From Todiramphus chloris collaris (Eukaryota > Chordata > Aves > Coraciiformes > Alcedinidae): a stretch of DNA of 64,000 nt. The stretch is taken from positions 6,787,867-6,851,866 of the forward strand of contig JANVCC010000270.1 in NCBI GenBank assembly GCA_025345505.1, given 5' to 3'. The notes below the pieces were generated by a model. That model made no database searches, was not told where the DNA came from, and saw only the letters and a program-made list of their open reading frames with translations. The first letter of the stretch is position 1. Each line of letters opens with the position of its first letter. Below, one piece after another: positions 1-11,600 of this stretch. The position numbers and the translations under genes were made by a program.

Positions 1-1828
1 CCTGCAGTTTCATTTGTCTTCAGGGAGATCGTAGTCTAGCTATTGCAAAACAAGCCTTCTTTAGAGTTTAGCACCCATCCTCCTTTCCCACCATCCCACT
101 GGAAAGGGCACAGTTTAACCCCGCAATCTCCCGGCACATTGTCCTAGTGCCCAGGTTAACTGAAGTTAGCAAGGAGGAGATCCAAACCTAGCTTCAGGGA
201 GTGCTCCCTGCTTCTCTTCCCCTAGCAGTCAGCTGGAGAACTCTGAACGGGGTGAAGCTGCAGAGTCTCCAACTTCACCTGGGTTCAAAACAGAACGTGA
301 CAAATTCACAGAAGGAGAACGTATATGCAGAAACTACTCTACACGGAAGCCACCACTGACTCACAAGGTTCTTCATCCTGCAGATCATGAGAGGTTAATC
401 TGGGAAGCAGCCACGTGCAGGGCTCGCTCCTCTCTCCTCTCTTGGCATCAGTTAGCAGCCACTCCCCTGGATAGGAGGAAACTACACCTTCCCTAAAGGT
501 CTAGGCTTAACCCAGGTCCCTTGATCTGACAGATATTGACATTTTGATGCATTTGCTGTGTTTATGCTCTTACAGCCCGCAAGTTGCAGAATGAAGTACA
601 CCCCAGGGTCATCCATTTGTGTGTTTTGTGCCCTTGCCTTAAGACATCTCTTTAACAGCGTGCCAATACTAGATACACATCAGGCTCCAACCTGAACACA
701 ATGCAGCCTTCACCGCGTTTCTCTCTGCGATACTCTGACGAAGGAAGAAAATAGGAGGGCAATCGGGAGCCCAGAGATACTGAAGCCCATAGGTGTACTA
801 AAGCACCACTAAGCCCAGGTCTTACTTCAGTCAAAACACACATGTGGCAGTAACCACTCTCACTTCTGAGCACTGGCTGCCTAGCAGCTCTACACTACCA
901 GCACAACAGGGTGATCTTCACATGCACAGAAAGCCCAGTGTAGCCCTCAGAACATCAGAGTTGTGGAAAAAAAAAAAAAAGTACTCTGGACACACTGTCA
1001 CCTCTAGCAGAAATGAAAGCACGTAGGTACATAGCCCCTTACCTCCTACTGACATGGGGACTAAAGAAATCATCCGTGGTTCCCCAGGAAGCCTGTGACA
1101 GAGCAAGAATTGAACTAAGACCAACCTTTGCTTTGCCTTTGTGTAGGCTATAACAAGCTTGGGATAATTTTCAAGGGTATCAGCAACTTGACAGCTAAGT
1201 CCTGAATTGGCATAGCCTCAAAGAACGAGTTAAGTTACTTAAACCGCTCAAGAAATGCTGGAATTGTTCTTATATTCAGTCCTAGAGCTGTAACTAAGGT
1301 GAAATCAAATCTCAAAGTAAGTTAAGGAAACACTTTATACGGTGGCAAGGGTAAAGACTCTAATAGCAGCAGCTTGTTTGTTCCCACCATTCTAATCAGT
1401 TATATAGGATAATTATGCATTAGTAATTACCTTACAGTTTGTCAACATGAGATAACTCCTGTACAGAGGGTGACTGAGGAAGAGAGTTTGCTGCTTTGTG
1501 CAAAGAGACACTCATGCTCTGGCACACGTTCTCTATTTTTGTATTTCCATCTCATTTCTATCTTTGAGGGAAGTGAATTGATTGAGAAAAATTAATCTGA
1601 AACATGCATCAGAGTAGTCATGACCACTACAGAGCCAAGCAGCAAAACCTGGGTGAATGAAATCGGATCACAAGAGGCAGAACAGAACTCGCTGGAGAGT
1701 CAGCACCTCTCCCCCGGGACACACCTGGAATCCCCTACAAATACATTAAAAATAGGGGGCTTTGTTTTCCTTTTCATGGAGATATTATTACCAGACTAAC
1801 TGGTAAAAAGTTTACTAAGGGGCAAACC
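1..1828. other. unique non-coding sequence
   Basis: No repeat family or gene recognised. A plus-strand frame without an ATG runs from about 170 to 496 and looks protein-like, but such frames are expected by chance. A minus-strand splice pair around 1039-1085 (ctgtcacag acceptor, gtaagg donor) encloses 47 bases and does not fit the phase of the candidate exon at 2237-2308. Confidence 0.5.
967..980 (+). repeat. poly-A (A14)
   Basis: Homopolymer of fourteen A with no visible retroposed body on its 5' side. Confidence 0.9.
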
Positions 1829-1927
1829 TCAAAAATTTTTTAGTAGTCCAAGTGTGCTTTGGAGAAGTAAAGCCTTCTGGAATAGATGCTGCAATCTGGT
1901 ATCATTTAAAGTAGCTGGAACTAATTC
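1829..1927 (-). CDS. candidate 3' exon segment ending in a stop (weak)
   Basis: A strong minus-strand splice acceptor lies just above 1927: a long pyrimidine-rich run ending in cctgctcctgcag. The first frame after it is open for 32 codons (ELVPATLNDTRLQHLFQKAL and onward) to a TGA at 1829-1831. However, the candidate exon at 2237-2308 ends in phase 1 and would force a different frame here, which stops after about eight codons. No clear AATAAA signal follows on the minus strand before the window edge. The acceptor is the main evidence; the coding claim is weak. Confidence 0.13.
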   Translation of the reverse strand, partial: ELVPATLNDTRLQHLFQKALLLQSTLGLLKNF

Positions 1928-2236
1928 CTGCAGGAGCAGGTGGGTTGATGGAAGAATCAGAAGCGACAAACTGTATTTTGTAATCATCTTTTGCTCATTA
2001 AGACCCAATTTAACATGCAACGTCATCTGTTGTCAGAGGAGGAAAAACTAAAACCTGCTCACAGTGATTTACAGACAGACCTATGTAAACATTCGTGTAG
2101 ACAAGAGATTCATATTTTCAATTCAGTGAATTTTGATGCTGTAACATTAAAGACTGCTACTACTGAAGCTTAACCAAAACAATGTGAGGACAGTTAATGA
2201 ACAACCACACCAAAAGGCATACATTTCATTTCTTAC

Positions 2237-2308
2237 CTGAAGAGCGTTCATCAATCACTCCTGCTGTCCCAGGAAAATGCTTCAGCAACCACACAATCTG
2301 GTGAACTC
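2237..2308 (-). CDS. candidate internal coding exon (gene unknown)
   Basis: On the minus strand this 72-base segment is preceded by a pyrimidine-rich tract ending in aaacatttag and followed by the donor gtaagaaatg after TTCAG, both close to the vertebrate consensus. Only one frame is open; it starts with two bases of a split codon and ends with one, so both flanking introns would be phase 1. The peptide includes IVWLLKHFPGTAGVIDE, which looks like folded-protein sequence, but I do not recognise the gene. Pseudo-exons with good splice sites are common in introns, and a 23-codon open frame is weak evidence alone. The plus strand shows no comparable signal. Could equally be a pseudo-exon. Confidence 0.3.
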
Positions 2309-2423
2309 CTAAATGTTTAAGGAAGAAACAGAAGCGTGTTACACAATGCACAAGTTACCAAATCCACAGCAAGGAGAACAATAATACTTCAGAGATCAGT
2401 CCTATGCTACACTTGCAAGGAAT

Positions 2424-2496
2424 ATTTCTTTTTTGTTGTTGTTTTTTTGTTGTTGTTCAGATTTATTTATTTTTTTATTCTACTTTTTTATTTAGA
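2424..2496 (+). repeat. T-rich tract
   Basis: T-rich with ttgttgttg and ttatttatt sub-repeats. On the minus strand it is A-rich with CAA and AAAT units; no repeat body is recognised next to it. Confidence 0.75.
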
Positions 2497-3507
2497 CTTC
2501 TCCGTGTATTCAAATGAAGTTGTGGTACATTCATCTGAGGCAGAACTAAAACCGCAGGAAAGGCAATTACTAACTAGACTAATTATAGATGGAAAAATCA
2601 ACGTGATGTAAAAATAGAAGTATCAGAATTAGTAAAAACAGAAGTATCGAAAGGGAAGTAGTCATCCCTAGCTGGCTTAATGGGTTGACAACTATGCTGT
2701 ATCCATACATTCACTTGATATTCATTCACACTGTATACAGAGAAGTTTTCCAGTTCTCACAGGAAAGGAAATAGCATTTCTGAATTATATTTTACAGAAA
2801 GAATGACTTATGCTCAATGTGAAGCATGTGTCTTTTCTTAACTTCCCCCCTTTGTTTTCAATTTCATTTTAAGGGTCCAGGTATAAGGAATACTTTAAAA
2901 TTCTGGACATACCACTCTTCAGAGCTACATTTTGACTTTAAAGCCACAAACACATTAACAAGCTCTGCAACTTACAGTAGTTACATTGTATCTCTGCAAA
3001 ATCTTCTCTAAATCAAACAGTAAATTGGAAAAAACATGCACTGCTAACATTGCATGTAGCTGCTTGATTAACAGAGAAACTATGCAGTAAACTAGCTAGC
3101 AAATTAACCTTTCAGATTTCATACACTGCAATTAACTCCCATGCCTGCAAGCACATCCCCACAAACTTCATAGGAAAAAATGTCCTCGGAAGCATGTTTT
3201 TCCTAACAGTATGCCAATGGGGCTGCTCTTAGGAAAGATGCCACATTTGATTGGGAATTACACCTATGACACACTTTTTCTCCCTTTATAAACTTATCTT
3301 AATCAAGTCTAAGGTGCAAGATGCAATCTTTCAGTAGGTCCCACACAATTTCTAGCAATCTGTAACATGTGGAAGAACCTTCTGGTTTCTGCTGCTTCAA
3401 TCCAGCTACGTCTCATGGACAGCTCATCTGACTCCTCCAGTACGTAAGGCTAGCAAAACATCACTCAGCATATGGCTACAGCACTTCTCACGAGACACAT
3501 TCCTAGC

Positions 3508-3593
3508 CACATCAAAAACCACTAAACCATGGCCCTAAGCACAACATCTACCCAGCTCTTAAACACCTCCAGGGATGGTGACTCCAGCACCTG
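3508..3593 (-). mobile_element. CR1: CR1 LINE fragment, near 3' end
   Basis: About 85 bases match the 3' part of CR1 read on the minus strand, including the plus-strand words aaaccactaaaccatgg and aacacctccagggatggtga. The same segment recurs with few differences in the next CR1 copy at 3980-4055, so the two belong to related subfamilies. The match stops after ctccagcacc and does not continue into the usual gggcagcc block, so this copy is truncated or was broken by later change. It is too short to encode anything. It may be a separate insertion, or part of a duplicated or rearranged copy, since its neighbour has the same orientation 320 bases away. Confidence 0.8.
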
Positions 3594-3915
3594 TAGCAGG
3601 CTTCATGTTCTGGAGCTCCTGGAAGGCAGCCCAGGTAGGCACTGGGGCAGTTTCTAGCCAGGGCTTCAAGCAGGTCACCACCAGGACTCACCTCCAAAGC
3701 CCAAAGACAAATAATATCAAGCTCTAACCTTTAAGATTAGATTATGTTTGTCTGTTTGAATTCTTAAACCAAGCACGGCAGTTGCTTTAGTCAATTCTAA
3801 TTACTTGTTTTCCTTCCCAATGAAATGGATACAAGTATTGTTCTGAGTACTTGGATAAGAGTGCTGCCTGAGGCTGCCAGCCCTAAACCGCTGGGGAAAG
3901 AGTCAAGATCGCTAT

Positions 3916-4489
3916 TAGAATCATAGAACAGTTCTGGCTGGAAGAGACCTTCAAGATCATCAAGTCCAACCTTACTCCCAGCCCTATCAAAAGCCACTAA
4001 ACCATGTCCCTCAGCACAACATCTACCCAGCTCTTAAACCCCTCCAGGGATGGGGACTCCACCAGCTCCCTGGGCAGCCCATGCCAATGCCTGACAACCT
4101 TCTCTGGAAAGAAATGCTTCCTGAGATCCAGCCTGAACCTCCCCTGGTTCAACTTCAGGCCATTGCCTCTTCTTCTATCCCTTGTCACCGGGGAGAACAG
4201 CCCAACTCCCACCTCACTACACCTTTCCTTCGGGTAGCTGGAGAGGGCAATAAGGTCTCCCCTCAGCCTTCTTTTCTCAAGGCTAAACAGCCCCAGATCC
4301 CTCAGCCTTTCCTCATAAGACACATGCTCCAAACCCTGTACTAGCTTTGTAGCCTACCTCTGGACCCTCTCCAGCACCTCAACGTCCTTCTTGTAGAGAG
4401 GGGCCCAAAACTGGACACAGTATTCGAGGTGCAGCCTCACCAAAGCTGAGTACAGAGGAAGGATCACCTCCCTGCTCCTGCTGACCACA
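3916..4489 (-). mobile_element. CR1: CR1 LINE, 5'-truncated, 3' end intact
   Basis: The element starts on the plus strand with tagaatcatagaacag, the reverse complement of the ATTCTATGATTCTA-type repeat that ends CR1 copies, so the 3' terminus is preserved. It then runs through the 3' UTR and the C-terminal coding part of ORF2. A minus-strand frame at 3997-4332 stays open for 111 codons and shows the CR1 ORF2 C-terminal signature: [17 protein letters not shown] followed by [23 protein letters not shown]2 normally encodes an endonuclease plus reverse transcriptase; only the tail past the catalytic domain remains here. The match fades after ctgctgaccaca near 4489. CR1 copies are usually truncated at the 5' end like this because reverse transcription starts at the 3' end. 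The copy is inactive. Confidence 0.96.
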
Positions 4490-4788
4490 GGACCTACTGA
4501 CCCAATTCCTTCCATCCTCCCCTCATGTCCACTAGAGACAGGGGAGCCCTCAAAGATCAGACTATTGCCCCGAGTAGCAGCTCTGGCCCCTCACACTGCT
4601 TGCTCAAGCAGAGAGGGACGAAACCCCAGCTGCCAACAGACACTGCTGGGGGAGGAAGCCCCCGTGCCAGTAGCCCCTCTGCTCTCCCCGACCCGTGGGC
4701 AGAGGTGAAGCTTGGAGACGAGCCAAGGAGGTCTATGCATGCAACTGAAGAGAGTCACCTTGGAGCAGGTGACAGGATTCTGCCAGGA

Positions 4789-4824
4789 ATCATTAAAATC
4801 ATTAATGTCATTAATCATTAAAAG
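4789..4824 (+). repeat. short tandem TCATTAA-type repeat
   Basis: Four copies of cattaa in 36 bases, with slight spacing changes. Likely a degenerate simple repeat. Confidence 0.7.
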
Positions 4825-5160
4825 CAATTTGTGCTAGTTGTGGAAAACGGACACGCTCTTCTGCAGCAATGAGATGCATCATCTGGGCATTGCTGGCTGG
4901 CAGGTTCAGCCCCAGCAGAACTGTCTACAGGATGTCTCTCCTCCTTCTGCACGAAGCAAAGTTTAGGGGCAGAAGGCTGCGTGAAACACATCAGAAAACA
5001 CTGTTTACTTGATAAATACCATCACTGCCTCCTAAAAGAACTAGCCTAGGAATTATTTTTTAAGGAAAAGATCATTTGTAGGCCAGGGACTAAAGTACTA
5101 GCATGAACTAGGTCAATCCCATCCTTTGTTACTGTTCCAAAAGTACAATAACAGCGGGAA

Positions 5161-5172
5161 GGGGGGGGGGGG
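5161..5172 (+). repeat. poly-G (G12)
   Basis: Homopolymer of twelve G. Runs of this length are prone to sequencing and replication length errors. Confidence 0.9.
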
Positions 5173-6700
5173 TCAGGGTGAAATAATCATTTGTTAACAA
5201 TTTTAATAGCAAAGCTTTATTGGGTTTCCCTATGGATTCTCATCGTTAGTACGGTGAAATTAAGCATTTTTCCTCCAAGTGAACTCTTGTTAATCCTTTT
5301 ATTTAGGTTCAGAGCTACAGTACACGACCCTGCAAGAACATTCATCTACAGTCACAGCTGGAGCTGCAGACTCACTGGCTTGAAGGAATTAATTTCTTTG
5401 TGAGGCAGAAGCAGCAGAAAGGCCAAAGGCTTATCTGCAAGAAAATCTGAGCAGAACAAAACCAAAACATATAATCAGACACCTCATCAAAAAGCAGATG
5501 TGAAAAAACTCTTAGCACATTAGAGAAATACAACTGGGGGGAGGGAGGAGGGAATCTAAAGGTCTGTCACGCCATAAAACAAGCTTTAGCTCTTAGAAAA
5601 ATGAATCTGAATTTTAAAACAAGATTAAATTCAACTGTAATGAACAGCCATCAAGAGAACACTCGGATTTAACAGTGCTCAACTCCAGCCACCCAGACTT
5701 TCTACTATCTCATACCTTTGACAGTCACTTGCAAGATTTACCTAAAGGCAGTTACAATAATACCAAGTGAAAAGCCTGTTCTTGCTTCAGCTTGGGTCTC
5801 AACTTCTCAGCCCATTTTCTCTGTGAGTAAATAACACTAAAAATGTGAAGAACACCAACAAGTCAGATAGGACATCATACAAAAGGTTGCCCCGGACAAC
5901 AGGTAACTCAAAGCAGATCTGTGGCCATCAGCTCAGGAAGCGTAGAAGGTCATAGAAACGACTTAAAAGCACGAGTGACAACCTGCACTTGGAAGCTAAA
6001 ATCTGGATCTTCCACTTTTGACAGTTTTCAAGCAGACACTTCAAAAGCTATTTTTAATAGTTTCATTTTCTCAATATTAAAAAAGAAAATTCCTAAGGCA
6101 GCGTTCAGCTTAAATACTACTTGCAACAAGCCTTAGCTAAGTACTCACTGGATGCATCACACGTTGCTGTTACACACAGAGTGCATTTAGAGGCTTATAT
6201 TAACTTGATTATGAGTGAGTCCCTTTATCACCTTTAAAATGATCTGAAAGTTCGACCCATTAAACTGATCAGAAGCATTTCCATGTCCACAAACATCCAC
6301 AGCAATTTATTTCAGTCACATGGCACTGAAATGTTTACTTATGTTTTCTAAAAGCTGAGCATTCTTGACACTTTTGAGACCTCAATATTTTGATTTATTT
6401 GTTTTCCTAAATCATTGTTTTCCTAAACAGGTATAAATGGATACAAAAGCTTCATTTAATGAAAGTAATGTAGAAGCAGATATTTTGCAAGGAGAATCTA
6501 AGCACAGAAAAATCCAGGGTATTTTTAATTCTTGCCCACATTTTAATTTTAAAGTCTTCAACTTGCTTACATTTTCAAAAAGGATTTGCAGCACATTCTA
6601 AATGAGAAAATGTTACAGCCACACTGGAACCCTTACAAATCTCTATCTGAAACAGCATGAGCAGCTCTTTACTAGGGTTTTTAAATAAGCAGCAACTGTT

Positions 6701-6731
6701 AAAAAAAAAAAAAAAAAAGGGAAAAAAAAAA
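6701..6731 (+). repeat. poly-A (A18 and A10)
   Basis: Eighteen A, three G, ten A. No element body matching a retroposed sequence is visible upstream, so it is treated as a simple repeat. Confidence 0.9.
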
Positions 6732-8399
6732 CCCAAAGCCAAGTAGATTTCAATTAATCTCATATCTAGGATTTTTATCCATCTGAAGTGAAAACATATT
6801 TAATTAAATCATACCAGTGATGGAGCATTCTCCCCCTACCATTTCACTAACCATTTATTTTATCCTACTAGTCCATTTAGCTTAGCTGCCCTTAACACTG
6901 TGCTCCCAATGACACACAACTTAGAAGATGATCCAGGGCAGACTTCACTGATTAAAATCCTTCTATCACGTTGGCATAGGGTATCCACTAAAGAACCCAT
7001 AGGCAGGGAAGAGCAAGCACTCTTCAGCCTTTGGAGGCTTTCCTGCTGCTATTTTCTTGGATGAGGAGGCCACAATTTCCGTAGGAAAGGCCAAAGGGAG
7101 CACAGAGCCCCTGCACAGCAGTGCTAAAGAGGGGGCTGGAGCTGCCAAAGCTGCACAGATCTTTCCTCCCACTATACAATTTGGTTACTTTTAAGCACCG
7201 CTTGCTAAACAGCTTTTTCCTTGAAAGATCTCTAGCAATATCAATTAATATTAAACTAATATTGCTATGCGTACAGTGATCATCACCTGATAAAGAATGA
7301 GGCAGCAACGTTCTGATGGCTTTCCCAATCTAGCTTTTCTTAATAGTGTTAATTCCCCAAAAGGAACAATTTCCCTGAGCAGGACCCATTAGGTTACATG
7401 GATTAGAGTGGCCTTTGAAGATGAGCTGTGCTCACAAGTTAATAAGGATGTGAGCAAAGAAACCAGAATTTTAGACAGAAAAATTAAGTCTCCCCAGCAG
7501 TAACCTGGCTGACCTAGTTGTGTCACATTGTCAAACAAAGCCAGAAAACTCAGTCTGTGTTTCTTTTCCAGAGAACTAAAATAACAAACAGTCTTCAAAT
7601 TAAAAGCTGACTTAATTTACTTACAAAAGTCATCATGAGCTATAATGGCACCATCTCCCCCTCCTTTTTAATTTTGTTCTTTTCATTATCATTATCCCAG
7701 GTGGCTTTCAGGAAGTCCCTGCAAACTAGTCACTATTATGAAGATGGCCTATTTTAATCACAGTCCCTTGACAAGAACAGCTAATTATCTAACTTTTCTG
7801 TCTGAACTACCAGATGGCTTTACTTCTCAACTTACTTTTAGTTTCTGGTGAGTAGTGATATTTGCATATTAGAAAACGTCTGGGATGACAGAATAGAAAT
7901 AATACCAGTATCAACACCAGTACCTCAGATACAGGCAGAAGAGCAACGTATTCAGCTACTGCCTTCCTCCGCTACAATAGCGAAGTCACTTCAGATGGTA
8001 GGCATCTTGCACGCTTCCTTTTCTTACTGGACTGTCCAAAGCCACGCCAGCTGCCCCTTCTGCAGACAGGCCACCACCTCCACACTGCCTCCTCTGAAGC
8101 TGCAGACCTCCTAGTGCTGGGGGAGAGAGCTGAAACTTGCTGTTTTTTGTTGGTAGTATGCTTTCTTCTTTAAACAGCACTAACATTCATTGCAAGGAAA
8201 GCAAGGGGAGCTCCCCTGTGTTGTTCCAACCAGCTGCTTTTAACCATCCACAATCTTCTTCCTCCGGAGCCCCCAGTTTTGGGTGCTTCCACCCATCAGG
8301 GCAGCAGGAAGCACACCCATGCTGCATGCCCTGGTCCTTCACACCTTGGTGCTGAGTGCTAGGAAAGCATCAAAGCTCAGTGTCAGTTTGGGACTACAC

Positions 8400-8660
8400 G
8401 AACACTCAAGCTTGGGGGGACCATACCGCAAGACTGTCATCGCTGACGGCGCAAAGAGCAAGCACAGCTTGTGTGTGCTCTCCAGGACACGTACCATCGC
8501 TGCCAGATTTCAGCTAGGTCCAGAAGCACGAGTTCAGATGGGGTTTGAGAGGATCTATTCCCACACGGCACGGGGCACTGCAGACAGAAAGCAGCAAGGG
8601 AATCTAGCTTGAGTGCATCGATGCAGCGTTTACACACCGGTACACGCTAGGAAAATACAG
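8400..8660. other. CpG cluster in unique sequence
   Basis: About 14 CpGs lie in 260 bases (hand count), including atcgctgacggcgc, cacggcacgggg and accggtacacgc, while flanking kilobases have few. A 109-codon plus-strand frame (8283-8612) overlaps but matches no family I know. The cluster could be a small regulatory element or simply a less methylated or younger segment. Confidence 0.2.
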
Positions 8661-11600
8661 CTGCCTCTGACTAAAGACGGTGGAGATCAACTCAAACCAA
8701 AGCAAGGCCAAAGATCAGGCAGCTGAAAGCATTTTGGATACAGACATAGGACATTGTCTTTCAAGCAGGCAAAAACTCACTGGATATTAACCATAGCAAA
8801 CGTATTCCTTATGAGTCACGCTCATAAAAAAAATGCAGGCATTTTCCTCTTATATCCTTCTCACTACGCTCAAAATTCCATAGTTTATTACACAGAAATA
8901 TTTTACACTGCCAAAAAATCTTTTTCTCCAAAAAGCAGCAGCAATGCAAACGTGGACTTGGTATTTTTTCTTATGGGTTACAGCTCCTGTGAATAACTGT
9001 AACCCTTCAATGATGTTGCCACATTCACTACAAAATAACTGAAGAACCCAGACTTGAGAAAATTCCCATGTCCATGAGAACACAGGAGTTACAACTTCCT
9101 TTCTATGCTTTTCTTTTAAATAACTAAATAAAAAGGAGTCTATTATCTTGACACAGAAACAAATGAAAAAGCACTCAGCAGAGAGGGAAGAAAACATTAC
9201 AGTCACGTTCTTAATAGAGTACCACAAGAAATGGCAGAGAAGATGCCAGACAGCAATTTTCATTATTTTATGTCTGTGTATCTTTAGCCAGTCACTCACT
9301 TTTAGCCACCTTCTCCAAAAGGTTTAGGATGTATTTCTAGAAGAAAATACCTCTGTAATTTTAGTCACATTAACACTAAGAGTATACACAGTAAATATAT
9401 ATAAGACTATAGATCCTAGAAGAATGTAATAGAAGAATATAGATAATAAAAGAATACATCCACCAGATTAAATTATACTAGTAGCACATTCAGAAGGGAG
9501 AACCGTTGTCTTTTTAAATTGATAGTATTCTAACCCCTGAAAATCAGTCACTTCAGTGAAGAACTAGAAATAACAACATTATCATATTGCCACAGTTCAT
9601 CCTACAGCAAGCATCATCAGATAAGCATCCCTCAGTACCATCACAGCAACATAAGGATGCCTAAGCATAGATAATAATCAGAGTTTTCTCAGTTTTACAG
9701 CTGTGACACTCAGGCAGGGCAGCAGAAAAATGCTGACTGAACATGTGCCACGCCAGAGACACAACTGATTGTTGCCAGTGCAACGGCCATCACAGCTTCC
9801 ACCTCCAAAGAGATAGTGCCAAGGGTGCTCACTGAATTCATGGAATGCCTTTAGAGGGACAAAATTTGATGAATTTCTCAAGTTTTGGGTTTGGTTTCCA
9901 AAATGGCTTTGATCTTCTCATCCCCTACTGGAAATTATATCAAGTTTCATTTGCTGCCACTATAGTCCAGTTGAAATCAGTTCTTGGAACAAGTACTCCA
10001 AAAGAAACCCAAAACAAATAAAACCCCCTGTTTCCCCACCCCCCCTTCAATATTTGCTTGAAGGTGTTCATGGAGGATTTAGACAAGCAAACCTTCCCAG
10101 ATGGAACTGTAATTTACATCCACAGAATCCATAACATTCATCTTCCAACAACCAAAGACTGCATTCTCTATTTTTAGTAATCTACAGAGGTTTTGGAGCT
10201 AATTTAACAGTCAATGCTGAGCAGAAGAGGTCTTGGGAAGCTGACTTTAGTAGGACTTGTAATGACAATCTCTAGTTATATTTCACAGAGTCCTACATCC
10301 TCCTGAATGGAAAACAAGGGTAGCAACTGCCAAGAAAACTAAGTTTGCTTGATTTTTCCCATGTAGTGCTGTTTAATGTTCAGTTAACCAGCACGGGTTC
10401 TGACTGGTTTGTAACGCTGCTGTGTCTGCTCCCACTCTTCAGTATCAGTTTCATTAAATCAGTGGGTGAGTAACTACAATTCATGATGTAAAAATGAAGT
10501 TTCCTCGACTGGCCAGCTCCTGTCACACAGTTACTTGGCAAACCATCAGCAGCACGGGTGAGAGTTCAGCTGCCTGCCCTGCCCAGGCAGCCTTGGACAA
10601 GTCTGCTTTAGGTTGCTTCCCATTACGGAGCTCAGCTTCACACAATCTCCTCACCTAGAGAAGCCCCTACCCACATCCCCAAAATCAGAACAGGACAGGA
10701 CCCTTGTTGTCTTTTCTCTACATCCTGATTTCAACAGGCTCAGATGGTGCTCAAAACCACCCCTAAGAGGGTTAGGGCACTGAGGTGCTCTGCAATACAC
10801 CCCTGATGGCAAACCGGGACACTGCTCGGACATCCCATAACTTCAGTTCCCCACTTAAACAAAGAGCTCCTTCACCACGGAAGCGACGCAAAGTTAATTA
10901 ATGAGCACGAAGGACCCAGGCGATCCGTGCCTATCTGGGCAAATGCTGACAAAAAAGAGTAACAATTTCAAAAGCAGTGATTCAAGTACACTGAGTCCTC
11001 CTGAGTCATTCCTCCGTGGGATTTCTGCTCCATGGTGACTTTGAAAGGAAGTCTTGACTATCCCACAGCATCTCCTTATGCATATGTATGCTGTCAGTGT
11101 CCAGTCTGCAGCCTGAATCACTTCCTGTGTGCAACCTCATTAACTGGAAGCCTCCTAAAAGAAAAGCGAGGAAGTGTGGGGTACGACTCAAAACAAAAAG
11201 CTTGCAGCTAGAAAGCACACAGATAAGACTTTTTTTCTTGTCCGAGACCAGATAATTCAAACTTCACAGATAATACCACTGAAAAGATATATAAGCTACC
11301 GCAGATTAACACTAAACATTTACATCCTTTCCTCGTGAAAGGAGTCGATTGATTGAATGGGACAAGAAAGAATTCCTTCCTTTTATTTTCATCTATCCTC
11401 AGTACATGCTAGTGCACAATTCTTTGAGTGCCAATAGTCTGACATGGTATAAAAAGACCTGTGTTCCTGCAGACATCCATATCATCATGTTAGCATTCTG
11501 ATTTACAGCATCTAATAAAATGACTAACACGGGTGATATACAACAAAATCACAAGCCCTCCAGATACAGACCAGCCTGGGCAAGCCGCATAAGTGAGTTA

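Noticed and set aside
170-496. Plus-strand open frame of about 108 codons with protein-like content (SQLENSERGEAAESPTSPGF)
   Set aside because: No in-frame ATG, no recognised family, and consistent with a chance frame; a good acceptor near 226 has no matching donor.
1280-1316. plus-strand micro-exon-like segment between tatattcag and gtaagtta
   Set aside because: 37 bases only; used as a gauge of how often such pairs occur by chance.
7812-7846. plus-strand segment starting ATG (MALLLNLLLVSG) between an acceptor and gtgagt, resembling a signal-peptide exon
   Set aside because: Short, no upstream or downstream partner exon, and opposite in strand to the better candidate.
8850-9299. 149-codon minus-strand open frame, the longest outside transposons apart from one
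   Set aside because: No recognisable domain, rich in aromatic and Cys residues typical of AT-rich chance frames, and no splice or start context.
9300-9337. 38-base minus-strand micro-exon candidate (KYILNLLEKVAK) with ttctag acceptor and gtgagt donor
   Set aside because: Very short; its phase (0 in, 2 out) does not connect to the candidate exon at 2237-2308. Comparable chance pairs were found on both strands.
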